Counted from the first letter of the stretch, positions 7,666 through 15,203 are shown. The stretch: DNA of 26,088 nucleotides from an uncultured Anaerotignum sp. (GCF_905212195.1 NZ_CAJMDQ010000031.1:1-26088); one strand, 5' to 3'. Made by a program: numbers and translations. Notes: a model not told the origin generated them from the letters alone.

Positions 7666-7697
7666 AGCGGAATCCTCTGTTTTCAGGGGATTTCGCT
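7666..7697 (+). terminator. Terminator after the stalk-domain gene
   Basis: Arms AGCGGAATCC (7666-7675) and GGATTTCGCT (7688-7697, one G-U pair) are followed by TTTTTC. Confidence 0.8.
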
Positions 7698-7781
7698 TTT
7701 TTCTGAGATAACTGGATAAATGGTGGTGGTTTTGCATAAAGTAAAGCCTATTTTTTTGATAGTATTTTCTCAGAAAAAATC

Positions 7782-7809
7782 TTGACAGTTTTTTCACAGC
7801 TGATATAAT
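7782..7809 (+). promoter_or_regulatory. Promoter of the FMN-riboswitch/ribU unit
   Basis: TTGACA (7782-7787) and TATAAT (7804-7809) are both perfect consensus boxes with 16 bases between. The start of transcription should fall just before the aptamer. Confidence 0.85.
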
Positions 7810-7831
7810 GAACTTGTAAATGAAATATGAA

Positions 7832-7943
7832 ATTCTTCAGGGCAGGGTGAAATTCCCGATCGGCAGTAAAGTCTGCGAGCGCTTCGGCGCAGGATTCGGT
7901 GCGATTCCGAAACCGACAGTATAGTCTGGATGGGAGAAGAATA
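7832..7943 (+). promoter_or_regulatory. FMN riboswitch (RFN element)
   Basis: The conserved blocks appear in order: TTCTTCAGGGCAGGGTGAAA, TTCCCGATCGGCAGTAAAG, the variable GC-rich arm, GATTCGGTGCGATTCCGAAA, CCGACAGTATAGTCTGGATG and closing GGGAGAAGAA. P1 forms from ATTCTTC with GAAGAAT. FMN binding would turn off the downstream transporter, through the terminator at 8003-8022. A further perfect hairpin (7957-7964 with 7971-7978) sits between aptamer and terminator. Confidence 0.97.
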
Positions 7944-8002
7944 AAAGTTTGGTGCGTTTTTCGCGCAGATGCGAAAAAGCCCAACCTTTATTTTGCTTGT
8001 TT

Positions 8003-8022
8003 AGCCTGAAGATTTTCAGGCT
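8003..8022 (+). terminator. Riboswitch-controlled terminator upstream of ribU
   Basis: AGCCTGAA (8003-8010) pairs with TTCAGGCT (8015-8022), followed by TTTTCTTTT. It lies in the leader, so it acts as the expression platform for transcriptional attenuation. Confidence 0.85.
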
Positions 8023-8107
8023 TTTTCTTTTGCAAAAAGAGAAAAAGTTCGTCACAAAGCTTGGCGGAAGCCTGAAAAGTCTAAACAAAAAATGGAGGAA
8101 GAACATC

Positions 8108-8683
8108 ATGGAAAACGTGGTAAAATCAACAGAAGTAAAAAGAAAACAGAATGTAAGAAAACTGACAGCTCTGGGTATGCTGGGCGCCATCTCTCTGATT
8201 CTGGTGGCAACGGTACATTTCCCCATCATCCCCGCGGCACCTTTCCTGGAATATGATCCTGCGGATGTGCCTATCCTCATTGGTACCTTTGCTTTCGGCC
8301 CTGTGGCTGGTTTCCTGCTGACTGTAGTGGTATCCATCATTCAGGGTATGACTGTCAGCGCAGCAAGCGGCGGCCCCATCGGCATCATCATGCACATTTT
8401 CGCAACAGGCAGCTGTGTACTGATTGCCGGCAACATCTACCGCAGAAATAAAACAAGAAAAACAGCAGCCATCGCCCTCATCGTAGGCGCGCTGGTTATG
8501 ACAGGCGCTATGGTACTGATGAACTTGGTACTGACACCTATTTTCCTGGGCACATCTATGGAAGAAGTTATCCCCATGCTGCTGCCCGCCATCATTCCTT
8601 TCAACCTGATCAAAGCAGGTCTGAACTGCGCCATCACATTTGTACTGTATAAATCCATTTCCCATCTGCTGAAAGGGGAATGA
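8108..8683 (+). CDS. ribU: Riboflavin ECF transporter substrate-binding (S) component
   Basis: A 191-residue membrane protein that binds riboflavin and works with the shared EcfA/A'/T module, which is encoded elsewhere. About six hydrophobic helices are visible; LTALGMLGAISLILVA is the first, and FLEYDPADVPILIGTFAFGP, the RibU signature around the EYDPADVP loop, follows. GGPIGIIMHIFATGS and the C-terminal PFNLIKAGLNCAITF also fit. The alanine/glycine-rich first helix docks on EcfT in this family. I chose the ATG preceded by GGAGGAAG rather than the longer frame, which would run through the leader terminator. The FMN riboswitch upstream supports the substrate call. Confidence 0.95.
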   Translation: MENVVKSTEVKRKQNVRKLTALGMLGAISLILVATVHFPIIPAAPFLEYDPADVPILIGTFAFGPVAGFLLTVVVSIIQGMTVSAASGGPIGIIMHIFATGSCVLIAGNIYRRNKTRKTAAIALIVGALVMTGAMVLMNLVLTPIFLGTSMEEVIPMLLPAIIPFNLIKAGLNCAITFVLYKSISHLLKGE

Positions 8684-8725
8684 TTTCCAAAAAACAACCC
8701 ATCTGTTATGTGATATGAGAGAATC

Positions 8726-8765
8726 AAAGCACAAAATCTTTCCCTTGCAAGAGATTTTGTGCTTT
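8726..8765 (+). terminator. Terminator after ribU
   Basis: A perfect 14-bp stem (8726-8739 with 8752-8765), 12-base loop, then CTCTTTTG. Confidence 0.85.
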
Positions 8766-8823
8766 CTCTTTTGTGTGGAAAGTTTTTATAAAAAAATATA
8801 AAATAATAGAAAATAATAGAAAA

Positions 8824-8858
8824 ATCTAACCGTCATCTAACAAAGCCTTTGCTATACT
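8824..8858 (+). promoter_or_regulatory. Direct-repeat regulator site and extended -10 promoter
   Basis: ATCTAAC occurs at 8824-8830 and again at 8835-8841, an exact 11-base period. The second copy ends 11 bases before an extended -10, TGCTATACT (TATACT 8853-8858), and takes the place of a recognisable -35 box. Two direct half-sites one helical turn apart, overlapping -35, is the arrangement used by OmpR/PhoB-type activators; such a regulator is encoded 430 bases downstream. The link is inference. Confidence 0.5.
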
Positions 8859-8908
8859 CTCCTTGCGGTACCGAAAAACAAAGCAAACGTATCAAGGAGG
8901 TTTTTGAG

Positions 8909-9205
8909 ATGAAAAGAACAAGAATGATGGTAACAACACTGGCAATGGCAATGATGGCACTGGGCGGCACAACAGCAGCCTTTGCAGCGGAAGGAGAAGC
9001 TGCGGTGGCTTGCACACCTGCTGTGGAAGCAACATCCGTGGAAGTGGATGAAATGAAACTGACAGACGATATGGAAGGAACTGTGGCAGTTGCGGTGGTA
9101 GCAGCACAGGAAGCACAGAAAGTAACTGGCGAAGACGATACAGTACCCATGGAAAAGCTGGAAAAAGTCATTTTAGAAGCTTTGGATATGACCATTGTAA
9201 AATAA
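8909..9205 (+). CDS. Small secreted acidic protein of unknown function
   Basis: A 98-residue protein that I do not recognise. Residues 1-27 are a clear signal peptide: KRTR, hydrophobic core MMVTTLAMAMMALGG, and an AFA-A cleavage site. The mature chain is about 71 residues, strongly acidic (many Glu/Asp), with Ala/Val-rich helices (TVAVAVVAAQEAQKV) and a final helix MEKLEKVILEALDM. No cysteine pair, repeat or enzymatic motif is visible; there is a single Cys. The ATG follows AAGGAGG by 7 bases. The gene is bracketed by its own promoter and terminator and precedes a two-component system; it could be a ligand or target of it. Confidence 0.75.
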   Translation: MKRTRMMVTTLAMAMMALGGTTAAFAAEGEAAVACTPAVEATSVEVDEMKLTDDMEGTVAVAVVAAQEAQKVTGEDDTVPMEKLEKVILEALDMTIVK

Positions 9206-9218
9206 AACATATGACAGC

Positions 9219-9244
9219 AGCAGTACGAACCGTTTCGTACTGCT
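9219..9244 (+). terminator. Terminator after the small secreted protein
   Basis: A perfect 11-bp stem (9219-9229 with 9234-9244), four-base loop, then TTTTCC. It stands only 42 bases before the response regulator, so partial read-through into the two-component genes is possible. Confidence 0.85.
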
Positions 9245-9285
9245 TTTTCCTCTGAAAAAGGAAAATCAAAGGAGACGAGAAAAGT

Positions 9286-9957
9286 ATGAGATTGTTATTG
9301 GTGGAAGACGAAAGAAAACTGTCACAGGTTTTGGCAAAAGGTCTGAAAAAACTGTCCTACGCGGTAGATCAGGCTTTTGACGGCGAGGAAGCGCTGGAAC
9401 TGTTTTCTGTTTACGGGTATGATCTGGTGGTATTGGATCTAAACTTGCCCAAAATCGACGGCTGGGAAGTGCTGCGGCAGATTCGGCAGCAGGACAGACA
9501 GGTGAAAGTGCTGATCCTGTCAGCGAAAAATCAGGTGGAGGATAAAATCGCCGGGCTGGATCTGGGCGCCAATGACTATCTGGAAAAACCCTTTGATTTT
9601 CTGGAACTGGCAGCCCGTATCCGCAATCTGCTGCGGTGGGAGTTTGTCCAGCGAGAGAGCCAGTGGGAGGATGGCAGGCTGAAAATCGATTTTTCTGCCA
9701 AAACCGTTTTTGTGGATGGGGAAGAAATTGCCCTGACCCATAAGGAATACGGTATTTTGGAATATCTGGTACAGAACCGGACACGTTTCGTGTCAGCGGA
9801 AGAACTGCTGGAGCATGTTTGGGACAGAGAAGCAGACTTGTTTTCCAATACTCTGAAATATCATATCCATTCATTGAAAAAGAAATTGGGTTTGCCGGAG
9901 GTGATTCAAAATGAACGGGGAAAAGGATACCGTTATGCAGAACATAGGGAAAAATAA
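9286..9957 (+). CDS. OmpR-family response regulator
   Basis: A 223-residue DNA-binding regulator of a two-component system. The receiver domain (1-115) has the acidic pair Glu8-Asp9, the phosphoacceptor Asp51 in VVLDLNLP, Ser79 in LILSA and Lys101 in LEKPF. The C-terminal winged helix (about 128-220) has LTHKEYGILEYL, the recognition helix around SNTLKYHIHSLKKKLG and the GKGYRY wing. GGAGACGAG precedes the ATG. The 3' end overlaps the sensor kinase start by 23 bases, so they are translationally coupled. The target is unknown; the direct repeat at 8824-8841 is a candidate. Confidence 0.95.
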   Translation: MRLLLVEDERKLSQVLAKGLKKLSYAVDQAFDGEEALELFSVYGYDLVVLDLNLPKIDGWEVLRQIRQQDRQVKVLILSAKNQVEDKIAGLDLGANDYLEKPFDFLELAARIRNLLRWEFVQRESQWEDGRLKIDFSAKTVFVDGEEIALTHKEYGILEYLVQNRTRFVSAEELLEHVWDREADLFSNTLKYHIHSLKKKLGLPEVIQNERGKGYRYAEHREK

Positions 9958-11125
9958 GGGCATTTCTCTGCGGCTGCGAATCACCCTTCTGGTGAGCCTG
10001 CTGCTACTGGTGCTCAATGGCGTGCTGGTGGGCTACAGTGTTTATAGCGGTGGGCAGTATTTTACCCAGGCAACGGCGGCGCTGAAAGTGGAAATGTCCG
10101 CAATAAAACCATCTGCGGAAGGGACAGAGGCGCAGACCATACAGAGCTGGCAGGAAGTCCCCTTGGAAATGCAGGCGGTATCCACAGAGCCGGCAGTTGC
10201 TGCTATTTCCACATTGCAGGAAGCCAATACGGGCTTTCGTCAGGAGATTCTGCTGGCCTTTCTGTTTGTGGATATTGTGGGCATTTTGCTGACGTATTTC
10301 GTGGCAGGCAGAGCCTTGCAGCCTTTGACGAAACTCAGTGCCAAAATGGCGCAGATGGACGAAAACAACTGGAATTGCGCCATGACGGAGCCAGATACCC
10401 ATGATGAAATCGGTCAGGTTTCCGAATCCTTCCGCCATCTGATGGAGCGGCTCCAGGATTCTTTTCAGGCCCAGAAGCATTTTGCCGCCAATGCTGCCCA
10501 TGAGCTGAAAACTCCTCTGGCGGTGATGAAGTCTGCCATTCAAGTTCTACATCTGGAAGAAAAGCCCTCTGCGGAGGAATATGAGGAAACATTGCAGCTT
10601 TGTCTGGATACTACAGAACAGCTTTCTCAAATGGTAGAGGAACTTCTTGTCATCAGCAATCCGAAGGAGGAAGCCAAAGAAGAAATTTCCCTGAAGAAAA
10701 TGACAGAGGAAATTTTTCAGAAATACGCGGCACAGATGCAGGAAAAAGATCTGGTGGTTTGGCAGCAGATCCATCAGGATACATGGTATACTCATCCCGT
10801 CCTCATGCGGTTTTTGCTGGAAAATCTACTGTCCAATGCCATAAAGTATAATCGGCAGGGTGGCAGCATCCGTCTGACGGCGGAAATAAAAGAGAATCAA
10901 CTCCATCTGGAAGTGGCGGATACCGGCATTGGCATTTCGCCGGAACATCTGCCTCATATCTTCACCTGCTTTTATCGGGCAGACCCTTCCAGAAATAAGG
11001 AGATTGCCGGGAATGGTCTGGGATTGTCCATAGTGAAAACGGCAGTGGAAAAAATGCGGGGGGAAATCACAGTGGAAAGCCAAGAAGGCAAAGGCACCTG
11101 TTTCCATGTGACATTGCCGGCATGA
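9935..11125 (+). CDS. Membrane sensor histidine kinase
   Basis: A 396-residue sensor partner of the upstream regulator. Transmembrane helices near residues 13-36 and 104-124 flank a roughly 67-residue extracellular loop. A HAMP-like linker follows (GRALQPLTKLSAKM, ... DEIGQVSESF). The H box has the phosphorylated His189 in AAHELKTPL; the N box Asn300 in LLENLLSNAIKYN; G1 DTGIG at 328-332; and G2 GNGLGLS at 358-364. I chose the ATG at 9935, seven bases after AAAAGGA, over an ATG 24 bases earlier. The loop is too small for a known ligand domain and is Glu/Ser/Thr-rich; stimulus unknown. Confidence 0.95.
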   Translation: MQNIGKNKGISLRLRITLLVSLLLLVLNGVLVGYSVYSGGQYFTQATAALKVEMSAIKPSAEGTEAQTIQSWQEVPLEMQAVSTEPAVAAISTLQEANTGFRQEILLAFLFVDIVGILLTYFVAGRALQPLTKLSAKMAQMDENNWNCAMTEPDTHDEIGQVSESFRHLMERLQDSFQAQKHFAANAAHELKTPLAVMKSAIQVLHLEEKPSAEEYEETLQLCLDTTEQLSQMVEELLVISNPKEEAKEEISLKKMTEEIFQKYAAQMQEKDLVVWQQIHQDTWYTHPVLMRFLLENLLSNAIKYNRQGGSIRLTAEIKENQLHLEVADTGIGISPEHLPHIFTCFYRADPSRNKEIAGNGLGLSIVKTAVEKMRGEITVESQEGKGTCFHVTLPA

Positions 11126-11167
11126 TAGAACGAAAGAAAATATTCCTCTTATAACTTAGTAAAGAAG

Positions 11168-11205
11168 ATAGCCAGAAGCTCTTTGGTTTTAAGGGCTCTG
11201 GCTAT
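11168..11205 (+). terminator. Terminator after the two-component operon
   Basis: Arms ATAGCCAGA (11168-11176) and TCTGGCTAT (11197-11205), extended by an imperfect inner stem, are followed by TTTTGTTTTTC. The rest of the gap to 11328 shows only a possible TATACT at 11273 without a clear -35. Confidence 0.8.
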
Positions 11206-11328
11206 TTTTGTTTTTCTTATGAAAGAATATCGGAGAGCAGCTTTTTTACGCACGGAAAACCCCTTTGCCGCATATACTGTATAGGGATTGCAGCCTCTTT
11301 GGGAGGCAGAAGAAAAGAGGGAGTCCCG

Positions 11329-12375
11329 ATGAAGAAATTGACTGTAGTCGTACTTTTTGGCGGACAGTCCTCGGAATACGAGGTTTCCTGCGTGTCGGCA
11401 GCCAATGTGATTGTCGCTTTGGATGAGGAGAAATATGACGTCCTGCCTGTGGGTATCACAAAGGACGGGAATTGGCGTATCTGCCATGGTTCCGTGGATG
11501 CTATCCGAGAGGGGCGTTGGGAGAAATACAGCGTAGATGCCATTTTAAGCCCCGATGCCTCCAGAAAATCCCTGCTGAAACTGGTAGGGGGCAAGTATAA
11601 GGAAATCCCTGTGGATGTGGTGATTCCTGTTCTCTGCGGGGCAGGCGGCGCGGTACAGGGGTTGCTGGAGATGGCGCAGATTCCTTATGTGGGCGGCGGC
11701 GTTCTTTCTTCCGCCCTTTCTATGAATCGAATCCATACAAAGGGCATTGCCAAGGCGGAAAAAATCCCTATGGCGAAATTTTTCTGGTGTGATAGGGAAG
11801 TTCTGGCAGAAAAAAAGGAGAAAATCATGAATCAGGCAGAGAAAAAACTGGGCTATCCCTGTTTCGTCAAACCTGCCAATGCCAGCGCCTCTGTGGGGGC
11901 TTCCAAGGCCAAAAACAGAGAAGAACTGGAAAAAGCCTTGTGTTATGCCGCAAAATATGATAGAAAAGTAATTATGGAAGAAGCCATTGACGGTCGCAGG
12001 TTTGCATGTGCCATGCTGAAAAAGGGCAAAATGCACATCAGCAGCATCAGAGAGGTCGTTACAAGGGCAGAATTTTGTAATCATGATGCCAAGTTTCACG
12101 AAGGGGATGCACATGTTATCATTCCTGGGGAAGTGCCGGAAGAAGCTTTGGTGCAGATGCGAAAAATTTCCGAAAAAATGTATCATGCAGTTGACGCAAG
12201 TGGCCTTGCTCGTGTAGACTTCTTTATGGAGAAAAACGGCCGCGTGCTGTTCGACGAACTCAATACCATGCCTGATTCGATGTACCCTATGTTTTGGGAG
12301 GAAGAAGGCATGTCAAAAACAGAACTGATGGATATTCTCATTTCCCTCGCTTTGGAAGAGGACATCCACGGATAA
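11329..12375 (+). CDS. Divergent D-alanine--D-alanine ligase-family protein
   Basis: A 348-residue ATP-grasp ligase homologue; family members join D-Ala to D-Ala (or D-Lac/D-Ser) for peptidoglycan precursors. The frame of the family is clear: VVLFGGQSSEYEVS at 7-20, VQGLLEMAQIPYVGGGVLSSAL, CFVKPANASASVGASK, ARVDFF (Arg295, Asp297) and FDELNTMP (Glu310, Asn312). Several usual residues differ: the HGxxGEDG segment is CGAGGA (Cys103), the EGSSVG loop is NASASVG with Ala187 at the catalytic Ser position, the omega-loop Tyr is Phe256 (DAKF), and the GFT after the NTMP motif is deleted. GAGGGAG precedes the ATG. It is 20 bases from glutamate racemase. It may have another specificity or reduced activity. 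Confidence 0.85.
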   Translation: MKKLTVVVLFGGQSSEYEVSCVSAANVIVALDEEKYDVLPVGITKDGNWRICHGSVDAIREGRWEKYSVDAILSPDASRKSLLKLVGGKYKEIPVDVVIPVLCGAGGAVQGLLEMAQIPYVGGGVLSSALSMNRIHTKGIAKAEKIPMAKFFWCDREVLAEKKEKIMNQAEKKLGYPCFVKPANASASVGASKAKNREELEKALCYAAKYDRKVIMEEAIDGRRFACAMLKKGKMHISSIREVVTRAEFCNHDAKFHEGDAHVIIPGEVPEEALVQMRKISEKMYHAVDASGLARVDFFMEKNGRVLFDELNTMPDSMYPMFWEEEGMSKTELMDILISLALEEDIHG

Positions 12376-12395
12376 GGAAGAAGGACAAAACATTT

Positions 12396-13199
12396 ATGGA
12401 TACAAGACCAATCGGCGTATTTGATTCCGGGGTAGGCGGTTTGACTGTGGTCAAACAGGTCATGAAAGTTATGCCCCATGAAAATATTGTATACTTCGGG
12501 GATACGGCAAGGGTGCCTTACGGCAGCAAATCCAAAGAAGCCGTCACCAAATTTTCTTTGCAGAATGTGCGTTTTCTGGAAACAAAAGACGTAAAAGCCA
12601 TCATTGTGGCATGCAACACCGCCAGCTCCAACAGTCTGGATGCCATGCGTGCGGCAACAGATACCCCCATTTTCGGCGTAGTTGTGCCCGGCGTGGAAGC
12701 GGCAGTCCGTGCCACCAAAAACCATAAGGTCGGCATCATCGGCACAGCGGCAACAGTCCGTTCCGGCGCTTATGAAACCATGATTCGTGCGGAAAATCCT
12801 GATATTCAGGTCTTTTCCAAGGCCTGCCCCCTTTTCGTGCCTCTGGCAGAGGAAGGCTGGACAGATAACGAGGTTTCCCGCCTGACAGCCCAGAGTTATT
12901 TGCAGGAACTGCTGACAAAGGGCATTGACTCTCTGGTGCTGGGCTGTACCCATTATCCGCTGTTGAAACGGTGCATCGGCACCACCGTAGGGGATGCGGT
13001 GAAGCTGGTAGACCCGGCAAAAGCCACCGCAAGACAGGTGAAGGAATTTCTGGCAGAGCGTGACCAGCTCAACGAAAACGAAGAAGAAGGCGTACGTCGG
13101 TTCTATCTCAGCGACACCACAAACACTTTCGGCTTCCTGTGTCAGAAAGCACTGAAACATCCCTATGAAGCGGAAATCATCGACATCGAAAAATATTAA
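12396..13199 (+). CDS. murI: Glutamate racemase
   Basis: MurI interconverts L- and D-glutamate, supplying D-Glu for the second residue of the peptidoglycan stem. A 267-residue protein with the family start IGVFDSGVGGLTV, FGDTARVPYG, and the two catalytic cysteines Cys73 (ACNTASS) and Cys184 (LGCTHYP). The substrate-binding GTAAT is at 116-120. The ATG is preceded by GGAAGAAGGA. It follows the Ddl-like gene by 20 bases with no terminator between, so both form a cell-wall precursor operon. Length and motifs are fully normal, in contrast with its neighbour. Confidence 0.97.
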   Translation: MDTRPIGVFDSGVGGLTVVKQVMKVMPHENIVYFGDTARVPYGSKSKEAVTKFSLQNVRFLETKDVKAIIVACNTASSNSLDAMRAATDTPIFGVVVPGVEAAVRATKNHKVGIIGTAATVRSGAYETMIRAENPDIQVFSKACPLFVPLAEEGWTDNEVSRLTAQSYLQELLTKGIDSLVLGCTHYPLLKRCIGTTVGDAVKLVDPAKATARQVKEFLAERDQLNENEEEGVRRFYLSDTTNTFGFLCQKALKHPYEAEIIDIEKY

Positions 13200-13271
13200 A
13201 AAAATCCTTACGTCCCTCTGTTTTTTGTGGTATGCTGAAAGCAGAGCAAAAGTAAATCAATGATGAAATCA

Positions 13272-13320
13272 AGCAGCGTGCAGGTAAAACATAAGTCCAG
13301 TTGTTTTCCCGCAGGCTGCT
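13272..13320 (+). terminator. Probable terminator after murI
   Basis: AGCAGCGTGC (13272-13281) pairs with GCAGGCTGCT (13311-13320) with one mismatch; the loop is long (29 bases), but a run of seven T follows directly. It also sits just upstream of the next gene. Confidence 0.55.
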
Positions 13321-13350
13321 TTTTTTCATGGAAGAAAAGGAGTGGATGTT

Positions 13351-13827
13351 ATGCCGGAAACAAGATTGCAGGAAGTGGTGTTTGCCCTGCTCATGTCATT
13401 TTTTATGGTTCTGGGCATGGAGTTTTATAATGGCTCCATACAGATGGGGGAATGGACGCGGGCTGTTTTTCCCGTTATGTTTGGGGAGATGCGGTTCATG
13501 CTGCCCCTGTGCTTTGTCACCAGTTACTTTGTTATGGATAAAATTGCCCAGAAGCTGATGCTTCGTCTGGTAACGCCGGGGCAGGACAAACCCATTCTGG
13601 TGGTGCTGGTGCGCTCCGGCATCACCGTAAGTTTGATGTGCCCTGCCATGAGTTTTTGGGCAACCCTTATTTTCCATGGCATCAGCTTGGATTTTGTCAA
13701 TCAGTGGTTCGGCACCGTCATCCGCAATTTCCCTATGGCGTTTTTCTGGCAGATTTTCTACTGCGGCCCGCTAGTGCGGTTCCTGTTCCGCCGGATTTTC
13801 TTTGGCAGAAGGGCAAAAGCCGCTTAA
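13351..13827 (+). CDS. DUF2798 family membrane protein
   Basis: A 158-residue integral membrane protein of unknown function, with four hydrophobic helices. The N-terminal half (FALLMSFFMVLGMEFYN, then the second helix and VTPGQDKP) and its partial repeat (LMCPAMSFWATLIFHG) are the DUF2798 pattern, in which two copies of a two-helix unit are fused. A basic tail (RRIFFGRRAKAA) should lie inside. The ATG at 13351 is spaced 8 bases from AAGGAG; a GTG 9 bases earlier is too close to that site. It appears to share a transcript with the following zinc-ribbon gene. Confidence 0.85.
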   Translation: MPETRLQEVVFALLMSFFMVLGMEFYNGSIQMGEWTRAVFPVMFGEMRFMLPLCFVTSYFVMDKIAQKLMLRLVTPGQDKPILVVLVRSGITVSLMCPAMSFWATLIFHGISLDFVNQWFGTVIRNFPMAFFWQIFYCGPLVRFLFRRIFFGRRAKAA

Positions 13828-13885
13828 AAGTATTTGGCAAAAGCCGCAAACCTCTGTTATGATGGGGAAAAGGAGGCGATGTGCC

Positions 13886-14134
13886 ATGAAATGTCCTTAT
13901 TGCGGAAAAGAAATGACATTGGGGTATATCCAGAATCGTGACGGGGTATATTGGACGGAAAAGAAGCGGAAGATGGCGGCATTGCTGGCAGGCGGCGGCA
14001 ATACCATCCAGCTGGGAAATCTGACAGCCAATCCTTTTTGCATGGGAGAGGTAGAAGCATGGAACTGTCAGACCTGCAAAACCATCATCATTCCTTATGA
14101 AGAAGGAAAGGAAAATGAAACCGAACTGGTATAA
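13886..14134 (+). CDS. Small zinc-ribbon protein (PF20097/DUF6487-like)
   Basis: An 82-residue protein with two Cys pairs able to bind one zinc: CPYC at residues 3-6 and CQTC further on, with GKEMTLGYIQ after the first knuckle and IIIPYEE after the second. This layout (CPYCGxEM..GYI, then a C-terminal CxxC and IPY) is that of the family named PF20097/DUF6487, whose function is unknown. The start follows GGAGG by 8 bases. It lies 58 bases after the DUF2798 gene. Confidence 0.8.
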   Translation: MKCPYCGKEMTLGYIQNRDGVYWTEKKRKMAALLAGGGNTIQLGNLTANPFCMGEVEAWNCQTCKTIIIPYEEGKENETELV

Positions 14135-14197
14135 GTAGTGAAAGAAAAGCAACTTCCCCTGAAGAAACCATATCAAATCTTAGTAAAAATAAGAAAG

Positions 14198-14227
14198 CTG
14201 AAATCCTCTGCATGACAAGGATTTCAG
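14198..14227 (+). terminator. Terminator after the zinc-ribbon gene
   Basis: CTGAAATCCT (14198-14207) pairs perfectly with AGGATTTCAG (14218-14227), followed by TTTTTTTTC. The arms are identical to those of the rpsR terminator. Confidence 0.88.
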
Positions 14228-14295
14228 TTTTTTTTCTTTCTTTTTTGTGAGCGAATAAAGTTTTTTAAGACATGTTTAAGATTGCATGTAAGTCA

Positions 14296-14343
14296 TTGAC
14301 AGTGGTTTCTTTTCGTACTATTGTATTAGTAAGTTAATACAAT
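14296..14343 (+). promoter_or_regulatory. Promoter with overlapping GntR-type operator
   Basis: TTGACA (14296-14301) and TATTGT (14319-14324) are 17 bases apart. A perfect inverted repeat, ATTGTATTA (14320-14328) and TAATACAAT (14335-14343) with a 6-base spacer, covers the -10 box. A small GntR regulator is encoded in the same operon, and family members of the YtrA type bind such symmetric sites to repress their own ABC operon. Assignment of the operator to that protein is inference. Confidence 0.75.
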
Positions 14344-14365
14344 CATACAGAAGGGGGAGAATGAC

Positions 14366-15190
14366 ATGTGGAGGAAAATTTGTAAAGCGGAATTGCAGGA
14401 AACACGAAAGGTGTATTTCATCATGTTTGCCATTTTGCTGGCGGCAGGGATTATGAGCCTTGTGGTGATGCATCAGACGGCTTTATATCCGGGAGAATCT
14501 TTTGGGGGGACACCGGAGGAATTTGACGTAAGAAGTGTCCTTTCTGCTTGTTCCATTTTGGGGATGTATATCCTGTGGATTGCCGCCATGGTGGTTTATG
14601 TGGTGTATACCCTGTACCGCTTTGACCGCGGCATGTTTGGGGGAGAAGGCGTTTTCTGGATGACACTGCCGGTGAAGCGGCGGGAGATTCTGGCTGGAAA
14701 ACTGGTGGCACCATTGGTTTGGGGAATGGTGCTGGTGCTTCTGGGCATTGTGTGGCTGGCGTTGATGCTGCTTTTGCAGGCCCCTTATGGTACAGGCAGT
14801 TTTTCTACGGAAGGTATAGCTGCGGGCATCGGCATAGTAGCATTTATGGTGCTTTCGCAGATTCTCATGGCCGTAGGCAGTCTGTATGCCCTGTGCTTTG
14901 CCCTTATGGCAGGACGTTTGCCACGTTTTCAGAAACATCCTTATTTGTGGGGGACAGCGGTTGCGCTGGTGATTTTCTTCATCATCGAGCCATTGCTTAA
15001 TGTGCTGGCTATGGTGGCTTTCGGCGTTCCCATCGGCTTTTTCCTCATGGCGATGCCGTTCCTTTTGACAAAAGGCATTGCAGTGTTTGGTTTCATTGCA
15101 TTGATTCCCATTGCCATGGTATTGCGGATACTCATTTATGGGGCATTGATGGTGTATCTGGCAGAAAAGAAATTGGATTATTTAGGTTAA
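14366..15190 (+). CDS. ABC-2 type transporter permease, first subunit
   Basis: A 274-residue membrane protein with six or seven helices. It opens with an amphipathic helix (RKICKAELQETRK) and has a cytoplasmic segment MFGGEGVFWMTLPVKRREI, characteristic of permeases of YtrB-type ABC exporters, in which the GEG..F.LPV pattern contacts the ATPase. Hydrophobic stretches lie near 17-37, 65-87, 110-135, 155-180, 193-215 and 220-265. GGGGGAGA precedes the ATG. It leads an operon with a GntR regulator, an ATPase and a second permease having the same motif, so a heterodimeric transporter is likely. Substrate unknown. Confidence 0.82.
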   Translation: MWRKICKAELQETRKVYFIMFAILLAAGIMSLVVMHQTALYPGESFGGTPEEFDVRSVLSACSILGMYILWIAAMVVYVVYTLYRFDRGMFGGEGVFWMTLPVKRREILAGKLVAPLVWGMVLVLLGIVWLALMLLLQAPYGTGSFSTEGIAAGIGIVAFMVLSQILMAVGSLYALCFALMAGRLPRFQKHPYLWGTAVALVIFFIIEPLLNVLAMVAFGVPIGFFLMAMPFLLTKGIAVFGFIALIPIAMVLRILIYGALMVYLAEKKLDYLG

Positions 15191-15203
15191 GGAAGGTGAT
15201 TCC

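Noticed and set aside
12183..13160. A 325-codon minus-strand open frame
   Set aside because: It is antisense to murI and the ligase end; its residues show no family pattern.
9286..13199. A VanG-like glycopeptide resistance operon (regulator, sensor, ligase, racemase)
   Set aside because: A terminator separates the two-component genes from the ligase. No vanX, vanXY, vanY, vanW or vanT is present, and the racemase is an ordinary glutamate racemase.
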